Assembly: GCA_030512335.1 (NCBI GenBank)
Contig: JAULSU010000005.1
Span: forward strand, 3,286,001 to 3,350,000
Source of the DNA: Immersiella caudata
Taxonomy: Eukaryota; Ascomycota; Sordariomycetes; Sordariales; Lasiosphaeriaceae
DNA length: 64,000 nt
Reading direction: 5' to 3'
Every line of letters begins with the position of its first letter. The first letter of the stretch is position 1. The notes beneath the pieces are model-generated. The model worked only from the letters and a program-made list of their open reading frames with translations. It made no database searches and had not been told where the DNA came from. Shown here piece after piece: positions 10,040 through 22,473 of this stretch. The translations under genes were made by a program, and so were the position numbers.

Positions 10040-12077
10040 GATCCGAGTGGGTCAACCAAGATGCCACAGCTCTTGCCTTGCGAAGAAGGTCGAGGCAAAT
10101 CCTGCGACCTTGACGACGCGGCGTCTGCTTCTCGTGAAAGGGGGCGAATCATCATGGTGGGCTACGGAGGGCGCTCTAGATTCTTTTTGGCGACGGTGCG
10201 TCCTCGAGATGGCAAGGCTGAGGCGCAAAACGGCGAATGGGCTGCTCTTCCGCGAGCTTGTGCAAGGTGCTACATATGTCTGCCAACGAGCAGTGTCGCT
10301 ATTGGGCAGGACAGGCTGGTGTTTACGGCGCGGATCTGACTTGTTTTTGGTAAAGGGTATCGGTATGGGGGAGCCAGAAGGCCTGGCTGTATTGTCCATG
10401 TACAACATCAAACCGATAGCTGATTGTATCGTTATATATGTCCTGTTGGCAGATGCCATGTCTTTTCGCGGCGTCGAGTTTCGTCCCGATTCGGTCTCTT
10501 GCAGGACTATCTGGTTGATCTATGGGCTATCAGATGGAAAGCCAGCATCACGCCTTCGACTGCCATTCCAGTACGTTGAGCCGCAAGAGCCAATAAGCAG
10601 CCGCAAACTTGGGGTCGATGCATCTCTGCCGCACACAGCGACCAGCCAGTGCCTCGTGGTCGCACAAGAAAGACACCTCACCCACGACGAGCGCGGGCCC
10701 TCGACACTTTTCGGCTACCCGAGGCTACAGCATGGAGGATTCCCACACCGGGAGTGGAGGGCTGGACCGTGCAGTATGCATCTTGAGAGTGACGCGCTGC
10801 AGGTGTACTGTAATGTACTGTGCTGCATGCGGAGGCTGCGGAGACGGGGTGCAGATTTGGGGATGCACAAATTCCGGGAAACGAGCAAGCACCTTTGCCT
10901 TTGCTCGCTGGCAGGTTTATCGAGCTTAGAGAGCTTGGAGAGCTTGCGAGACGGGAGCTAGGCATATTGGATGGGGACCGAGGTCCTACCACCCCTTCGT
11001 CCTAAAAGAGAATCGACGTGGCTGTTGGTCCGGAGGGGGGGTTTTGGTACTTTGTACGGTGCGAATGTGTCAGATGGGGGTCGAATCAGAGGGGTTGCTG
11101 AGAGAGTGTGTGGGCATGTGAGAGGGAGTTTGTGTTATCACTGCGTGAGTAAATTGTCGGCGCTGGGAAAGTCAGATGGTTCAGTGACATTCCCGTGGGC
11201 ATGTCACATACCACACATAGCTTTCGCAGGTGATCTTCTTTCACGTGGAAGTAGATAGGAGAGGAGCGGGGTGCTTATCGTGGGCAAGTAGACTAGGTAT
11301 GATATGGTGGTTGGAGCGAAACCTGCGGGTTTGGGGAGTCGTGCTCTGCGTGCTGTTTCGTCGCTTCGGAATTTTGGCTTTGCCCTTCCCTCCATCTCGC
11401 GCGCCACTCGTAGAGGTTTTCCCTCGCTCACTCGCGAGGGCGTCTGGCTGCTTTCGGTTGCGCGACGGTCATGCGTTGTCTTTTGGCTGTGCCGCGGGTT
11501 GCTTGGTGGAGGTAAAGAGGGTGGGAGGTTGGTTGGCGTGGATGAATGAATGACGCCGGACACTGGCGGTGGGCCGACGTGATGGGGAAGCAAACAGTAC
11601 GAATTTTATCGGGACGGCCGCGAGATGTGGAGGAGGGCTTCGAGCTCCGTGCCATGGCTGGATTATCTGGTCAGGTAGGACCCCTTTGTTCCTTCCTTCT
11701 CTGCATGTTCTGTTATATATCCTGTACCCATTTTGTGCTCCCCGAGCCGAGTCGCACCTTCCCTGACTTGACGTGCGGTGCGTCAGAATCTCAAACGTTG
11801 GCCTTCGACAGAGCGTCCGTGGCGTTCGGAGACCGTCTTTATTCTTTGGAGTGTTTGAGCACTCGGCGAGAGTCGTTGACGTCGTCTATCAGATCGCGCG
11901 ACAGATTGGCTTAGAGGCGTGCCCCGGTTGTCCGCCTCGGAAACTCAGTTTGGGTCAAGTCTTTGTGCACTTGACGGGCCCCCGAAAAAAAAAACTGCCG
12001 GACGTTCCTTCTCCCTCTTCCTCCCACCGTTCGATTTGGCCAACGGGTGCTCAATTGTGTTTGGGAATTCCGCAAAT
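10040..12077. other. Intergenic region, no gene seen
   Basis: Two kilobases after HIR1. Open frames of 60-330 codons exist but have irregular composition and no recognisable motif. A TATA-like ttatatat near 11713 and C/T-rich sequence at 11985-12030 probably belong to the promoter of the next gene. Confidence 0.45.
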
Positions 12078-13694
12078 ATGGCGCCAATCGTCGACGCAGT
12101 TACGGGGGAGTCGGAGAACCTGATCTTGAGGTTCACGGTGTGGTACTACGCCGATCCCTCGAATCAAGATGATCACAGCAAGTCTCTCGTCAAGTTCTTC
12201 ACGAGCCGTCTCTCGAGAACCTTGACGCGGACGTGGACTATCCGTCCGGACAAGAAGACGCTTCCTGTTGCTTACAATGCGGGAAGGAACAGGGCGTTCA
12301 CTCCCCTCGAGGTGGGTTTTTGTGCTAGAAGGTGGTTTTCACTGTTGATTCTCAAGCTAACGTCTCTCAAAGCTCAGTTTTAGCAGCTCTCGAACTCGCA
12401 AGACGCTCTCCACCAGGCGCGCCGTCAAGGCCAAGGACGATGTTAATGCATTCGATGCCCTGTTTACCGCCGTGTCCGACATCTTGAAGAACAAGAGGTT
12501 GAAGGGGGCTCTCAAGTCAGAGGAGGCCACCATGGTGTGCTGGTCACTGCACAAACGCGGCTACCCATTCGCTGCGAAGTTGTCTCGGTGCGTCTCACGA
12601 TTTGTCAAATTTCTTGGTTCATTGCTGACTATGTTTGAGATGGGTTCTGCCGGTTCCGGAGAAGCCAATCTTCTTTCCTGCTGAGAGGATTGAGCAGGTT
12701 CTCTACAATGTGAGTAATATCTATTCGAGGGAGAACATGATGCTGACGCTCGCAGCTCGTGTCGGTCCAGCAGAAGCGTAAGGACCCTGCCCATACTTGC
12801 TGTGGCGGAGGAGCCGTTCTGGGGTGCATCGAGAACCAGCTTTATAGTCAGAAGCTGGCGTATGAGAAGCTCTCCAACAACTTGTCTGATCTCACCTCGC
12901 TGGAGCGCGACCCGACTATGGCCCACTCCTTGAGAATGAGAGCTGTCATTGCGCAAAATATTGCCGCTCTCGAGGCAGTTGACATGTCCTTGACAACTCT
13001 GGTTTCCTTCTTTGAGGAGAACATCGGGCGCGCCGCGCCGGTGGGGGGCAAGTGGAAGTTCGTCCAGAAGATCAAGCGCTTCATCAAGGGGCCTTACGGA
13101 GCTGTGGCCATCAAGGACAAGGAAGTGGAGGAGCTAAAGAGAAAAGGTAAACATCCAACTCACCCAGTCCCCACACGGCATTGATCCTGACACCTGGTAG
13201 CTCGCAACGAACTCTCGTCTCTTCAGCGTACCTCACCTATCCTTGCCGCGCATATCCGGCTCCGCGACAGCAGCAAGAAGGACGAGCTCCAACGCGTGTG
13301 CGATCGCGCTGAAGTGGGACCAGAGAAGTCAGAGATGGCCTTGAAACTAGCCATTGTTCCCGGAAACCTGTACAATGCTCAGAGCCAAGCAGCGCAGCTG
13401 AAGCGGGTTCGTGGACACTATGATGACACATACAATAAGCTCATTGCAAATGTTGAGGCACTCAACAAGGCTGTTGGTGGCGAGTACGCCAAGAAGGGCG
13501 ACAAATTGTTCAACATCCGCGGGAAGTTGGGGAGATTTGGAAGGAAGAAGAAGAATCACAAAAGAGGGTGCGGCGTCGAGGATGAGGCGACGGCAGAGTG
13601 GAAGGGCGGCGAGAAGGTACACATCAAGGAGCTGGGCGACAGTAGCGACTGTGAGAGCTGGTGCGAGAAGATGGAGCCCAAGTGGATGGTGTGA
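12078..13694 (+). CDS. Uncharacterised fungal protein, 467 residues
   Basis: Five exons join in frame: 12078-12311, 12373-12587, 12640-12709, 12756-13146 and 13201-13694. All four introns are 46-61 nt with GT..AG ends and branch motifs (for example gctaac before 12372). I do not recognise the family. There is no signal peptide or membrane segment. The first 80 residues (starting MAPIVDAVTGESENL) are followed by a basic linker and a helical region with DDVNAFDALFTAVSDILK and CWSLHKRGYPFAAK. The middle (about residues 185-300) is rich in charged helices such as QLYSQKLAYEKLSNNL and could form a coiled coil. Near the C-terminus is a strongly basic run (GRKKKNHKRG) that might be a nuclear signal, then an acidic tail ending KMEPKWMV. 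The exon model is well supported by frame continuity; the function is unknown. Confidence 0.75.
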
Positions 13695-14220
13695 GGATTT
13701 CAAACAGTGTCTGTCTCCTTTTCATGACAACGGGCTACTTCAAGCTGGGCGGTTAGCGGAACGCCAGAGATGGATTTGGGATTGAGACTTGGAATCTAAT
13801 GCGCGTCGCCGCTCTGGTTTCGTTAATTTCTTTTAGAATTCCGGCATGTACTCCGTTTAACGACAGCGCGGTGTTGAGAGCATTGATCTCAGTTGGGAGG
13901 CCCGTTTTCAGGTGGACACGAACAAGCAGCAGTCCGAGGGCTATTAGGTTGAATTAGGGCTGTCATGGGGTGTCAATCATACAAGCCATTCTGCGGCCCT
14001 CCGGAACTCGGCAGAGAGCAACTCTGATAACATTGAGTTTGAATACCTCCACATGTGGCGTGAAGCCCAAAGAAACTAGAGGGGGTGGTTTATATGCCTG
14101 ACCAGCCCCGTTCTTCGCTCGACTTACGCCATTCCCCGCGGCTTTCCTTTTCGGGTTTCGAAGACTAACCTAGACAACAGAGGGCCAACCGTCTTAGTCC
14201 AACACCTAGAAGTCGCCAAC
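13695..14220. other. Intergenic: terminator side of one gene and promoter of the next
   Basis: A TATA-like tttatatg at 14089-14096 lies about 125 bases before the phosphatase ATG, and the leader before the ATG is C/T-rich then A/C-rich. No gene is visible. Confidence 0.45.
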
Positions 14221-15698
14221 ATGAAGCCGTCCCTCGTGCTGCTGGCCGGCGCAATCACGGCCCACGCCCTCACTGGCACCGCGACCCAACCCTATCCGAC
14301 ATACGAAAACACCCGGCCCCCCTTCTCAACTATCCAGCCCTCCCTCGCCTCGATCCACGCCGTCGCCGCCACCATCGCCCCCTCCTCACCCACTTCCCAC
14401 GTCGAAGGCAAATCCTTCAACCGCATCGTCCAAATCTGGCTCGAAAACGTCGACTTCTCCCGCGCCGCCCGCAACCCCAACATCCAATGGCTCGCCCAAC
14501 GCGGCATAACCCTCACCAACTACTTCGCGGTAACCCACCCGTCGCAGCCCAACTACGCCGCCGCCGTCGCAGGTGACTACTTCGGCATGGACCACGACGA
14601 ATTCGTCTCCTTTCCGTCTAACATCTTCACCGTCGTTGACCTCCTCGAAACCCGCAACATCTCTTGGGGCGAGTACCAAGAGCACATTCCCCATGCTGGG
14701 TTCCGTGGTATGAACTATAGCAACCAAGCCACGGGCGAGAATGACTATGTGCGGAAACATAACCCTCTCATCCTCTTTGACCGGGTAGGCGAGGATGAAG
14801 AGAGGAGAAGGCAGGTGAAGGGGTTTGAGGAGTTTTGGGAGGACTTGAGAGAGAGGAGGCTGCCGCAGTGGGTGTTTGTTACGCCGAACATGACGAACAA
14901 TGCGCATGATAGCAGTATGAAGGTCGCTGGGAAGTGGACAAGGGAGTGGCTGGAAGGGTTGTTGGAGGATGAGTATTTTATGGAGGGGACGTTGGTGGTG
15001 GCTACTTTTGATGAGAGTGGGGGGAGTAAGGTGCAGAATAGTGAGTTTTCTTTTCTCTCCATTTCGGGGTTGAGTTGGGTTGGTTGGTTACTGATGGGGG
15101 GTATATAGGAGTGTTTACGCTCCTGCTGGGAGGTGTGATTCCGCGCTCGCTTTGGGGGACCACGGATGACGTGTTTTACTCACACTATTCGACCATCTCG
15201 ACTGTCTGTGCAAACTGGGACCTCCCCTCGCTCGGAAGATGGGACTGCCATGCCAATATTCTTCCGCCGTTGTCGTTGCACGCGGCAAACAGGTACCGGA
15301 ACGCCAAGGATGTCGAGATTGAGAACATGTATTACAATCTCTCGTATCCGGGACCGGTCTCGCAGAAGAAGTACACAAAGGATTGGTGGCCAGCTCCAAA
15401 CACAGTGGCGACGTGTGCAAGTGGCATGGGAGTGTTGGAGGGCGTGAAGCAGATGTGGGACATTGGAGAGGGAAGCTATGAGTACACCAGGGCCTATCCG
15501 GATGACGGGTTTTATGGGCACGGAAATATCCACGGGAAAGGGCACGAGTATGCCTGGAAAGACGGTGAAGAAGAAATTGAGGAGGAAGTGGAAGTATTAC
15601 CGCCCGTGGTGGTGTCAGAGGCAGCGATCAATGGCTTTCGAAGTCAGGTTTTGTGGTGTCTGGGGTATGTAGCTGTTACCGCTGTTTTATTCTTCTAG
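14221..15698 (+). CDS. Secreted acid phosphatase (phosphoesterase family PF04185), GPI-anchor type
   Basis: Two exons, 14221-15040 and 15109-15698, 469 residues. Residues 1-16 are a signal peptide (MKPSLVLLAGAITAHA). The catalytic body has the features of fungal PhoA/AphA acid phosphatases: RIVQIWLENVDF, THPSQPNYAA, FVTPNMTNNAHD and FDESGG, which hold the acidic and His residues of the metal or phosphate site. The enzyme releases phosphate from organic esters outside the cell; homologues are repressed by phosphate. N-glycosylation sites such as NISW and NYSN are present. The protein ends in a hydrophobic tail (LWCLGYVAVTAVLFF) preceded by small residues, a pattern that suggests a GPI anchor in the wall or plasma membrane. 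The intron splits an Arg codon and restores NRVFTLLLG, which is conserved in the family. The gene converges on the hydrolase at 15840. Confidence 0.9.
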
Positions 15699-15839
15699 GA
15701 TTTAACCAAAAGCTTTTGTTCTCGTCCAAGTAAATTGAAGTCGAAACACATCAAAACGTTGAATCCATGCCTGGCCTGAGCCACATCGTCTCGATAACTC
15801 CGTGTTTTTCTGTAGCCCCGTAAGTACTCCCTCATAACT

Positions 15840-17072
15840 CTATTCGATCAAACACAACGAGCAATCATATCTTCCCTCTTTTCCATTGGCCATCTTGCCC
15901 TCCTCTACCTCCCACACACCCTTCTCATCTGCCTTCCTGCCATCGTCCAGACACCACCGAATACTCTCTGCCATCAACTCATCAAATCTCCTACTCGACG
16001 GCAAATCGTAATATTTCGTAAACGCATGCGGTAGTCCCTTGAAAACATGTTTCTTCGTCGGTGTCCTACTCCTATTAGTGGTTCCCTTTATACCAGTTAA
16101 GTGGACCAGGACTCACCCAACCCCCTCCACCCTCTCCGCAAAGTCCATCCCCTCATCCCTCAACATATCCCTCCCACAAACCAGCACAGCTGTTGCCGGC
16201 ATTCCTTTTGGCCTCCCTCCATCAACGAGACCAACACTAAATCTCTCTCTTTCTTCCTTCGTGTTCACCTCCAACAAATCCGTAAACAGATCATACCTGC
16301 TCCCCGGCATAATCGGTGCCTCTCGACACTGCACCATCGACCCTCCATCATTTGACCTCCTCAAAGGAGGCCGATAAGCATCCCGATGCACCAACCAAGG
16401 CATCCCAAGTACCAGTCCCTTCAGTCTCCGGCCCCCCTCTCCAACATCCCTCAGTGCCACGCCAGCAGCTAGATTTCCACCCGAGGATACACCCCCCAAC
16501 ACAATCTTCTCGACATCCGCCCCCAGCATTTCTGCATGCGTAAAAATCCAGTTGAGGCAATCCCAGGCGTCGCTGTTCTGCGTCGGAAAGACATGCTCTG
16601 GTGTATGCCTATAGCAGACTGACACCACCAGGAACTCGGATCCCAGAAGAGAAGCCCATGTTGAACAAGGGAGATCCTCCGTAGATGATGTACCGAGGAG
16701 AAAGCCCCCGCCGTGGAGGTAGATGAATGTTGGAAGTTTCACTTCTGGGGTTGATTTGGGGGAGGATGAGGAGGAGGCGGAAGCGTATCGATAGACTCGC
16801 ACAGGGACGCTATCCGCGCCATCGTCCACGGGAACGAGATAGTCCCGTTTGGTGACTTTGCTGACAAGACCGGCTTTAACCAGAAGTTTCCGAACCGATT
16901 CCTCCTTTACTGAGTTCGCGGAGTCCCGAAACGCAGCGGGATTCTCCAAAAACAGAGGAGGATCGTCGATGTTGTTGATGTCCAGCTCAGGATGCGCCTT
17001 ATCAAAGGCAAGCCACTCCGCGCTGGGCTCACCCAGCAACATCCTCTCGTCTGATTCCATACTCCCGGACAT
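15840..17072 (-). CDS. Alpha/beta hydrolase, hormone-sensitive lipase (HSL) type
   Basis: Two exons on the minus strand, 17072-16117 and 16065-15840, 393 residues. The HSL signature YLHGGGFLLG supplies the oxyanion hole, GGVSSGGN is the nucleophile elbow (GXSXG), and RDMLRDEG carries the acidic residue. The catalytic His is not in the first exon: it is in the second (GLPHAF), after a 51-nt intron with ends gtgagt and tag. Enzymes of this class hydrolyse esters of short acyl chains, drugs or polyketide intermediates; the substrate is not evident. I place the start at the Met of MSGSMESDERML because the frame upstream (MVFFLTSPLFF) runs through promoter-like sequence; using that earlier Met would add 21 hydrophobic residues. 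There is no signal peptide from the chosen start, so a cytosolic enzyme is expected. Confidence 0.9.
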
Positions 17073-18378
17073 GGTGTGGCGTGGCTTAATGTGCTCTGCA
17101 TAAAAAAAGAGTGGGGAGGTTAAAAAAAAAACCATCCCACTTCAGCAGCGCCGAGACCACGCCATATAAATCTCATGTCGGGAAGGTGCGGCCTCATCAG
17201 CTCGCACCAATTCTCATTTTCGCCTCACCTTCGCCCGGCCCGACGGCGAGACGCAAAATACCCCAAGGGACCAAACCCGATAAGATACCATAACGCGGAA
17301 AAGACATCATTTCGGGAAACCGTGGTTACCCCCACAATGTACCAACACCAACCAGTCAAAGACAGCTTCTACCTACCAGAGCATGGCGGCGGTCACTAAA
17401 ATCCAGTCATACTCGGCCGCTCGCCACAACCGCATCTCACCCGTTAACTGCCCAATAGTACCAACAAACGACAAACGACAGACGACTAGCCCCCAAGTAA
17501 GGTAGCCCATGCCTCCGACCGATTCACCTTGGCTAGATCGCCCAACTCGACCCGCAACTGCCAAGCCGAACGTGGCGGTGAAGATAATGTCGGTCGGGAT
17601 CCAAAAGTGCAAAAAGAGAAAAAAAAAAATTCTTCGCAAAAAATTTCTAGCGGCAACAGCGTCACACAGCGAGAAACGTCACCGTCATGTCTGTGCAACC
17701 ACAACCATCTATCTGCACTCATCCAACCAGCCAGCCGTTACTTACATCCGACAAGGCTCCCTGAGCCTCATCCCATGAACCTGGTACAGCCGTCAGCTGA
17801 GTATGCGGCGTAGCAAATATGGTACCCAAATGCAACGAAACGCCACGACGTCTACCGAACGGCACGGAGCATGAATCCCGCGCTTAGTTCATTTTACGCT
17901 CCGAAACAAATTCTGGAAATATCGAAATTGCCATGTCCAAGCAAGTCAGATTTTGGCGATTTCCTTCCGATCCCTCCAACGCGCTAACGAAACGCAGGGT
18001 CAGCGATGTGTGGGGTTTCACGCTGGCGAATCATAGCGCACGGGAGTGCCCGATTCGGAAAGAGCGGTGGTACCGAGGGTACGGTCGGCCCACTCCCAGT
18101 CAAGTGCTTGCTCCATTCGAGGGGGTTGATGCCGGTGCCTAGAGGTGGCCACCGCTAGCTGGCTGCAAAACATGACACGAGCTGGCAAAACATGCAACCA
18201 ACCATATGACGCTTCTTATTTTGCCAGTTTTCAATATTTGCCCTTAACCAAGAGGCACGTGCAGAGGCGAATCACTGGCCCCTTTACAACATGACATAAC
18301 AGCGGCTGCGCCGTCGCTTCCCCTTCCTTCCCGTTCTTTTCAGCAGAACATCGGCCAACACGCCCCCAATATCCAGCT
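17073..18378. other. Intergenic region, no gene seen
   Basis: Contains the hydrolase promoter and the 3'UTR of the GH74 gene. A 69-codon plus frame at 17933-18142 has no recognisable features. A-rich tracts occur at 17121-17133 and 17618-17645. Confidence 0.45.
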
Positions 18379-20955
18379 CTACAGGCATTGAGAGTACCAA
18401 TCATTCTGATACTTGCAAGTGAATGGCGCCACACAAGCTGTCAGTCCCTGGAACCCAATTCCGCCGCACTGCTCCCACTGCTTCGCCAACTTTGGAGCAG
18501 TAGTGGTTGTCGTCGCGGGTGCCTGCGATGTTGACGTGCGGCTACTCGTTATTGTCGAAGTTACCGAAATCGTTGTTGTCGACGTCTTTGTCGTTGTAAC
18601 CGTCGAGGTCGGCAACGTAGAGTTCGTGCTCGACGGCCGCGCCGTGGAAGACGTCACCAACGTCGTTCCTGGGCCACTCCCGACCACTCCCTTCGCATAC
18701 AACACTCCTCTACCATTGGTTCCAACGTACACCTGACCAGGTACATTGGCGCTTCCCACTAGTCTGCATGCCGAGAGGGCACCGAAGCCCTGAATGTCCC
18801 CCTGAATGTCGACCCATGTGAGGCCGTCGTCGCCACTAGCGTACAGCTTCGCTCCCGCCTTGCCTTGGCCGAGGGCATACACGTTCCATGAAGTCCCCGA
18901 CCCCACGCCCAACGATATGTGCTGCGTATTGCTGAGGCTACCTGCTCCGACGCGGCTGAAGGTCACGCCGAAGTCCCTGCTGCGGAAAAGTCCGACATCC
19001 GTGCTTACCCACACCTCGCCGGCGATCTTTGGATGTACCACAACATCTCGCACAGACTTCGCCTCTCCCAGTGCTCCAGATTCGGCGGCAAATGTCAATC
19101 CCGTATCGGTGCTGCGAAAAAACTCGGCCCCAGCTCCGGCGTAGAAGACCGTATTGTTGCGCTTGTCGCTCGCGATGACCGCGCCGGATGGCAGAGACGC
19201 CACGGCGGCAAATGTCCCTTGATTTTGCGAGCGGAGAACACCTACGTTGGAAGACGACCAGACCACCGTGTCCGCGTCAGCCGAGTATGCCACGAAGCCC
19301 CCAAACTGCGCCGTGCCTGCGCCGCTGTGAACATTCCAGCTCACACCGCCGTTTGATGAGACCGCGACTTGTTGCGAGCCTTCAGAGTTGCCAATGCGAA
19401 CAATGCTCTCCTGCTTGTTGCCGGCGTAGTCTACGTCCGTTGACGTCGTCCACATCGGTGTCATCCATGGCGTGTTTGGTGGCGTTCCCAAATCACTCGC
19501 CGACCCAAACGTGAAGCCGTTGTCATCACCCACGGCAGCCAGCAATTCCGAACCCCCTGGCGCGCTTGCCAGCCCTAAAACTGCCATCTCCTCGATACCG
19601 CTTGCCAACACCGAGATCGTCACGTTCCTCTTCGTATCCCAGTTCGTGAGATCCCTTCCTCCAAACATCGTCAACCCAGTGGCGTACAACCAGTGATCGC
19701 TATCCGTCGGGTCAATCTCCAGTGCCTCGATCATCCATCCTAGGCGCTTGCTATCCTGCGAGAGGAAGCCGGTTTCGATCCAAGGGGCGTTGTCGGAGTA
19801 GAGACCATAGTACTGGTTCATTTCGGGGTAGTTGCCCCACTCCCAGATGCGTGACCAAGTTGTGCCGCTGTCAGTGGAGCGGAAGATTTGTGCGTCGGGC
19901 CACCACGAGTTGAGGGTCGCAACGACGAGAGTACCGGGATTTTTGATGTCGACGCCAAGACCGCCGAAGCCGTAATAGAGGTCGGAACCTGACACGGGGG
20001 TGATGTCACGCCAGGTGGAAGTCGGGATGTGGTACCGGTAGATGGCGCCGAGGGTGCCGTCGAAAGGGCCGGTACCGTCGGAGTATGTCAGATAAAGGGC
20101 AGACTCGGAGGGTGAAAGCTTGCATTTGTGGGGAAAGTAGCGGCCGGGTTGATTCGGGATTGCGGACCAGGTGGCACCGGCGTCGGTGGAGACATAGACG
20201 GAGGCCGTCGTGTTGTCAGCGCTACCAACAAAAATGCGGGACGTGGCGCCGGAGACGACCGGCGAGGTATCGTCGAATGTAACAAAGGCAAGTCCATGGA
20301 TATCGGCATTATAGCCTGAGGCGTCGGACGGATTGGGAATGTACGTGCCGGATGCTGTGAAGGTGGTCACCTTGGTGAAGGTAGCGCCGCCGTCGACGGA
20401 TTTCCAGAGGCCATTGCCACTTCGAGCTCCGAAGTAGATGATGGAGGAGTTGTGGGGGTCAACAGCAAGCCGTTCTCCCATACCGCGGCCTGGCATGTTA
20501 CCGCCGACTTTGAAGGGGAGGACAGCGGTGGACCAAGTGTTGCCCTTGTCTGAGCTACGGATGATAGCGCCGTTGTTAGGGTCCCACGAGTGGGTATACA
20601 TGCCGACGGCAGCGTAGACTTTGTTGGGGTCTTGCGCGTCAAGGGCCATGGCGTCAACTCCCCAGTAGCCCCTTGGTCTGGTTAGATTTAGTTATGCCTG
20701 GGAGTAGAAGGGAACCTACCATTTCTCGTCGGTGGCCAGGCTGTCCGTGATGGGCGTCCAAGAATCGTCGGCGTTGAGTCTGTAGAGGCCGCCAATATCG
20801 GTGCGGGCATAGGCCACACCCTTGGCCGTGGGGTGAAAGCTAATACCCGGGATGAAACCGCCTCCGCCGCCAATGTTGACATTCTTCCAGGAGAAGGCGG
20901 CCCTAATCGGGGCGGCCCCCGCAAGGAGTAGCTGAAGCACCGAGAGACATTTCAT
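18379..20955 (-). CDS. GH74 xyloglucanase with C-terminal CBM1
   Basis: Two exons, 20955-20720 and 20671-18379, 842 residues. Residues 1-19 are a signal peptide, so the enzyme is secreted. The body is the tandem beta-propeller of GH74, with BNR/Asp-box repeats such as SSDKGNTWS, STDAGATWS and STDSGTTWS. By comparison with characterised GH74 enzymes the two catalytic Asp residues are probably Asp53 in RTDIGGLYR and Asp461 in GDDNGF; their spacing (about 408) fits the family. A Ser/Thr-rich linker follows, then a fungal cellulose-binding module with its four Cys and aromatic residues (QWEQCGG to NDWYSQCL). The enzyme cuts the beta-1,4-glucan backbone of xyloglucan. The 48-nt intron splits a Trp codon and restores DEKWGYWGVDAMA. 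An AA9 gene lies 1.5 kb upstream on the same strand. Confidence 0.95.
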
Positions 20956-20987
20956 GGTGAAAACGAGTGTATTTCCAAGGGAGCGTG

Positions 20988-20996
20988 CCGGCTAGC
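20988..20996. promoter_or_regulatory. Motif ccggctagc upstream of the GH74 start
   Basis: This 9-mer lies 33 bases upstream of the GH74 ATG and is identical to one 61 bases upstream of the AA9 ATG. It contains GGCTAG, which fits the GGCTAR core bound by XlnR/Xyr1-type activators. Position so near the ATG may put it in the 5'UTR, so a regulatory role is only a suggestion. Confidence 0.3.
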
Positions 20997-21680
20997 CCCT
21001 CAATGGGAGCTCCCAGCACGAGGTTCATGGCGGTTTAATATGGGAGCTGATCAACCGGCAGAATGGGGACTTCCGCAACCAGGTTGGATCTCCCATCCCG
21101 CGTTCCCGGAGAGCAGGACGGCAGCTCCACTCCCAGGCAAACGCCGGGGGGTTTGGTTCCTGGATCTGGGCTGCATCTCGTTTGATCGGAAATGGGGCGC
21201 TGCGGATTGAGTAGCGGATGGGTTGAATTCCCACGAATCAGTCGAAGAGAAGGCGATGGCGAGGTTGCGTGGTTCGGCTGGTTCCCGAAAAGCCGCCAAT
21301 GCTACGCTTTCGCGCTCCACTGAGAACTGCGCTGGGCACTGGAGTCTCTCCCTCCGTGGGTGATGCTGGGGTCATATGAGCGGGGGCTTGCCGAGCTGGG
21401 AAGTCATCCCGTTGTTGGCTGTGATGTGAAGCGACTGCGCATTCTCGGTGGCGACAACTGGTCGACGGGCGGGCGCTGCATCACGATGCGACTTTTGAGC
21501 CTCGGTTTCTGTCAGGTGTGTTGGTGAAGCAAAATCTCTATGCAAATTCCCAGCAATCGAGCATCGGCGCGCGCCGAATTAATGATGTTATACGAAAACT
21601 GGCAATTTTTTGTTGTGATGAGATCGAGGAAGGAACCTAAAAGGTCAACAAGGCGTGACAAAGGTGCTCAATTCCTTGAT

Positions 21681-21692
21681 AACCCTAACCCT
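21681..21692. promoter_or_regulatory. Telobox-like AACCCTAACCCT
   Basis: Two telomere-type units in tandem inside an intergenic region. Such teloboxes occur in promoters of some fungal genes, and short interstitial copies also arise by chance or repair. No gene start can be tied to it here. Confidence 0.25.
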
Positions 21693-22473
21693 CCACTAAC
21701 ATTCTCCCTGATCGCTCCTTCCCCAGATTCCATCCCAACGCTCCCCCACATCCCACTGACCATTGATGCGGGGCTCAAGACGACCTGCCTACAGCTTCGA
21801 CACATATCAGTACGACTTCACGTCCTGTCACCTCGGGCTGTTTTAAATTTGTCCCTTGGCTTCTCAGCATGTCACCACCAACTTGAGGTGTCCCTCAACG
21901 TCAACGGGCCGTCTTTCCTTCTCGATCTTGATAAATGTGAGCTATGTCATCATGTGCCTCACTCGTTAGGGATATATTCAGGGAGATGCTTACACGGTGC
22001 ATGTTACCCTGACGGGAATAGCCTCAAACGGTCTCTGTCGGAGCAGTGGTCCGCGTGTTTTGCTTCTTCGTCCAGCCCCCACCAGCGCACTGGCTTGCGG
22101 TGTCGTTCTTGCGCAGACAAGTAATGACTGTTTTACTTGGTATGGTGGGTTTAATGTTCTTGGTTGTGGATCGCGCAATAAATTCATCAGAACACCTCTC
22201 TCAGCATACATCTTAAAACACACCATACCAACACCCAAACCACAAGCACTGCGAAGCCACACATGTTAAACAGTCAACCAAGAATGTATTTACATCCGAC
22301 AAGCGGAGCCAAAAAGTTCTATACAAGAATAAAACACTCCCCATACTCGAGCATGGGAAGTGTCCCATACAAGTGGGATAAAAATGATCCCCCCTCGTAG
22401 GGAGTATAAATTCGCCCTCAATCCTTCATTGGCATCTCATCTTGTGAAATACCGCCCATCCTCCCAGACTCCT

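Larger units (their letters stand above)
20956..22473. other. Intergenic region: GH74 promoter and AA9 3' side
   Basis: About 1.5 kb. No gene is convincing; a 194-codon plus frame at 21540-22124 has no known motif. A 10-bp palindrome gggagctccc sits at 21005-21014, and a doubled AACCCT motif lies at 21681-21692. Purine/pyrimidine-biased stretches occur throughout. Confidence 0.45.

Noticed and set aside
9511..10155. 214-codon frame antisense to the end of HIR1
   Set aside because: It mirrors the HIR1 coding frame and continues beyond by chance; no domain.
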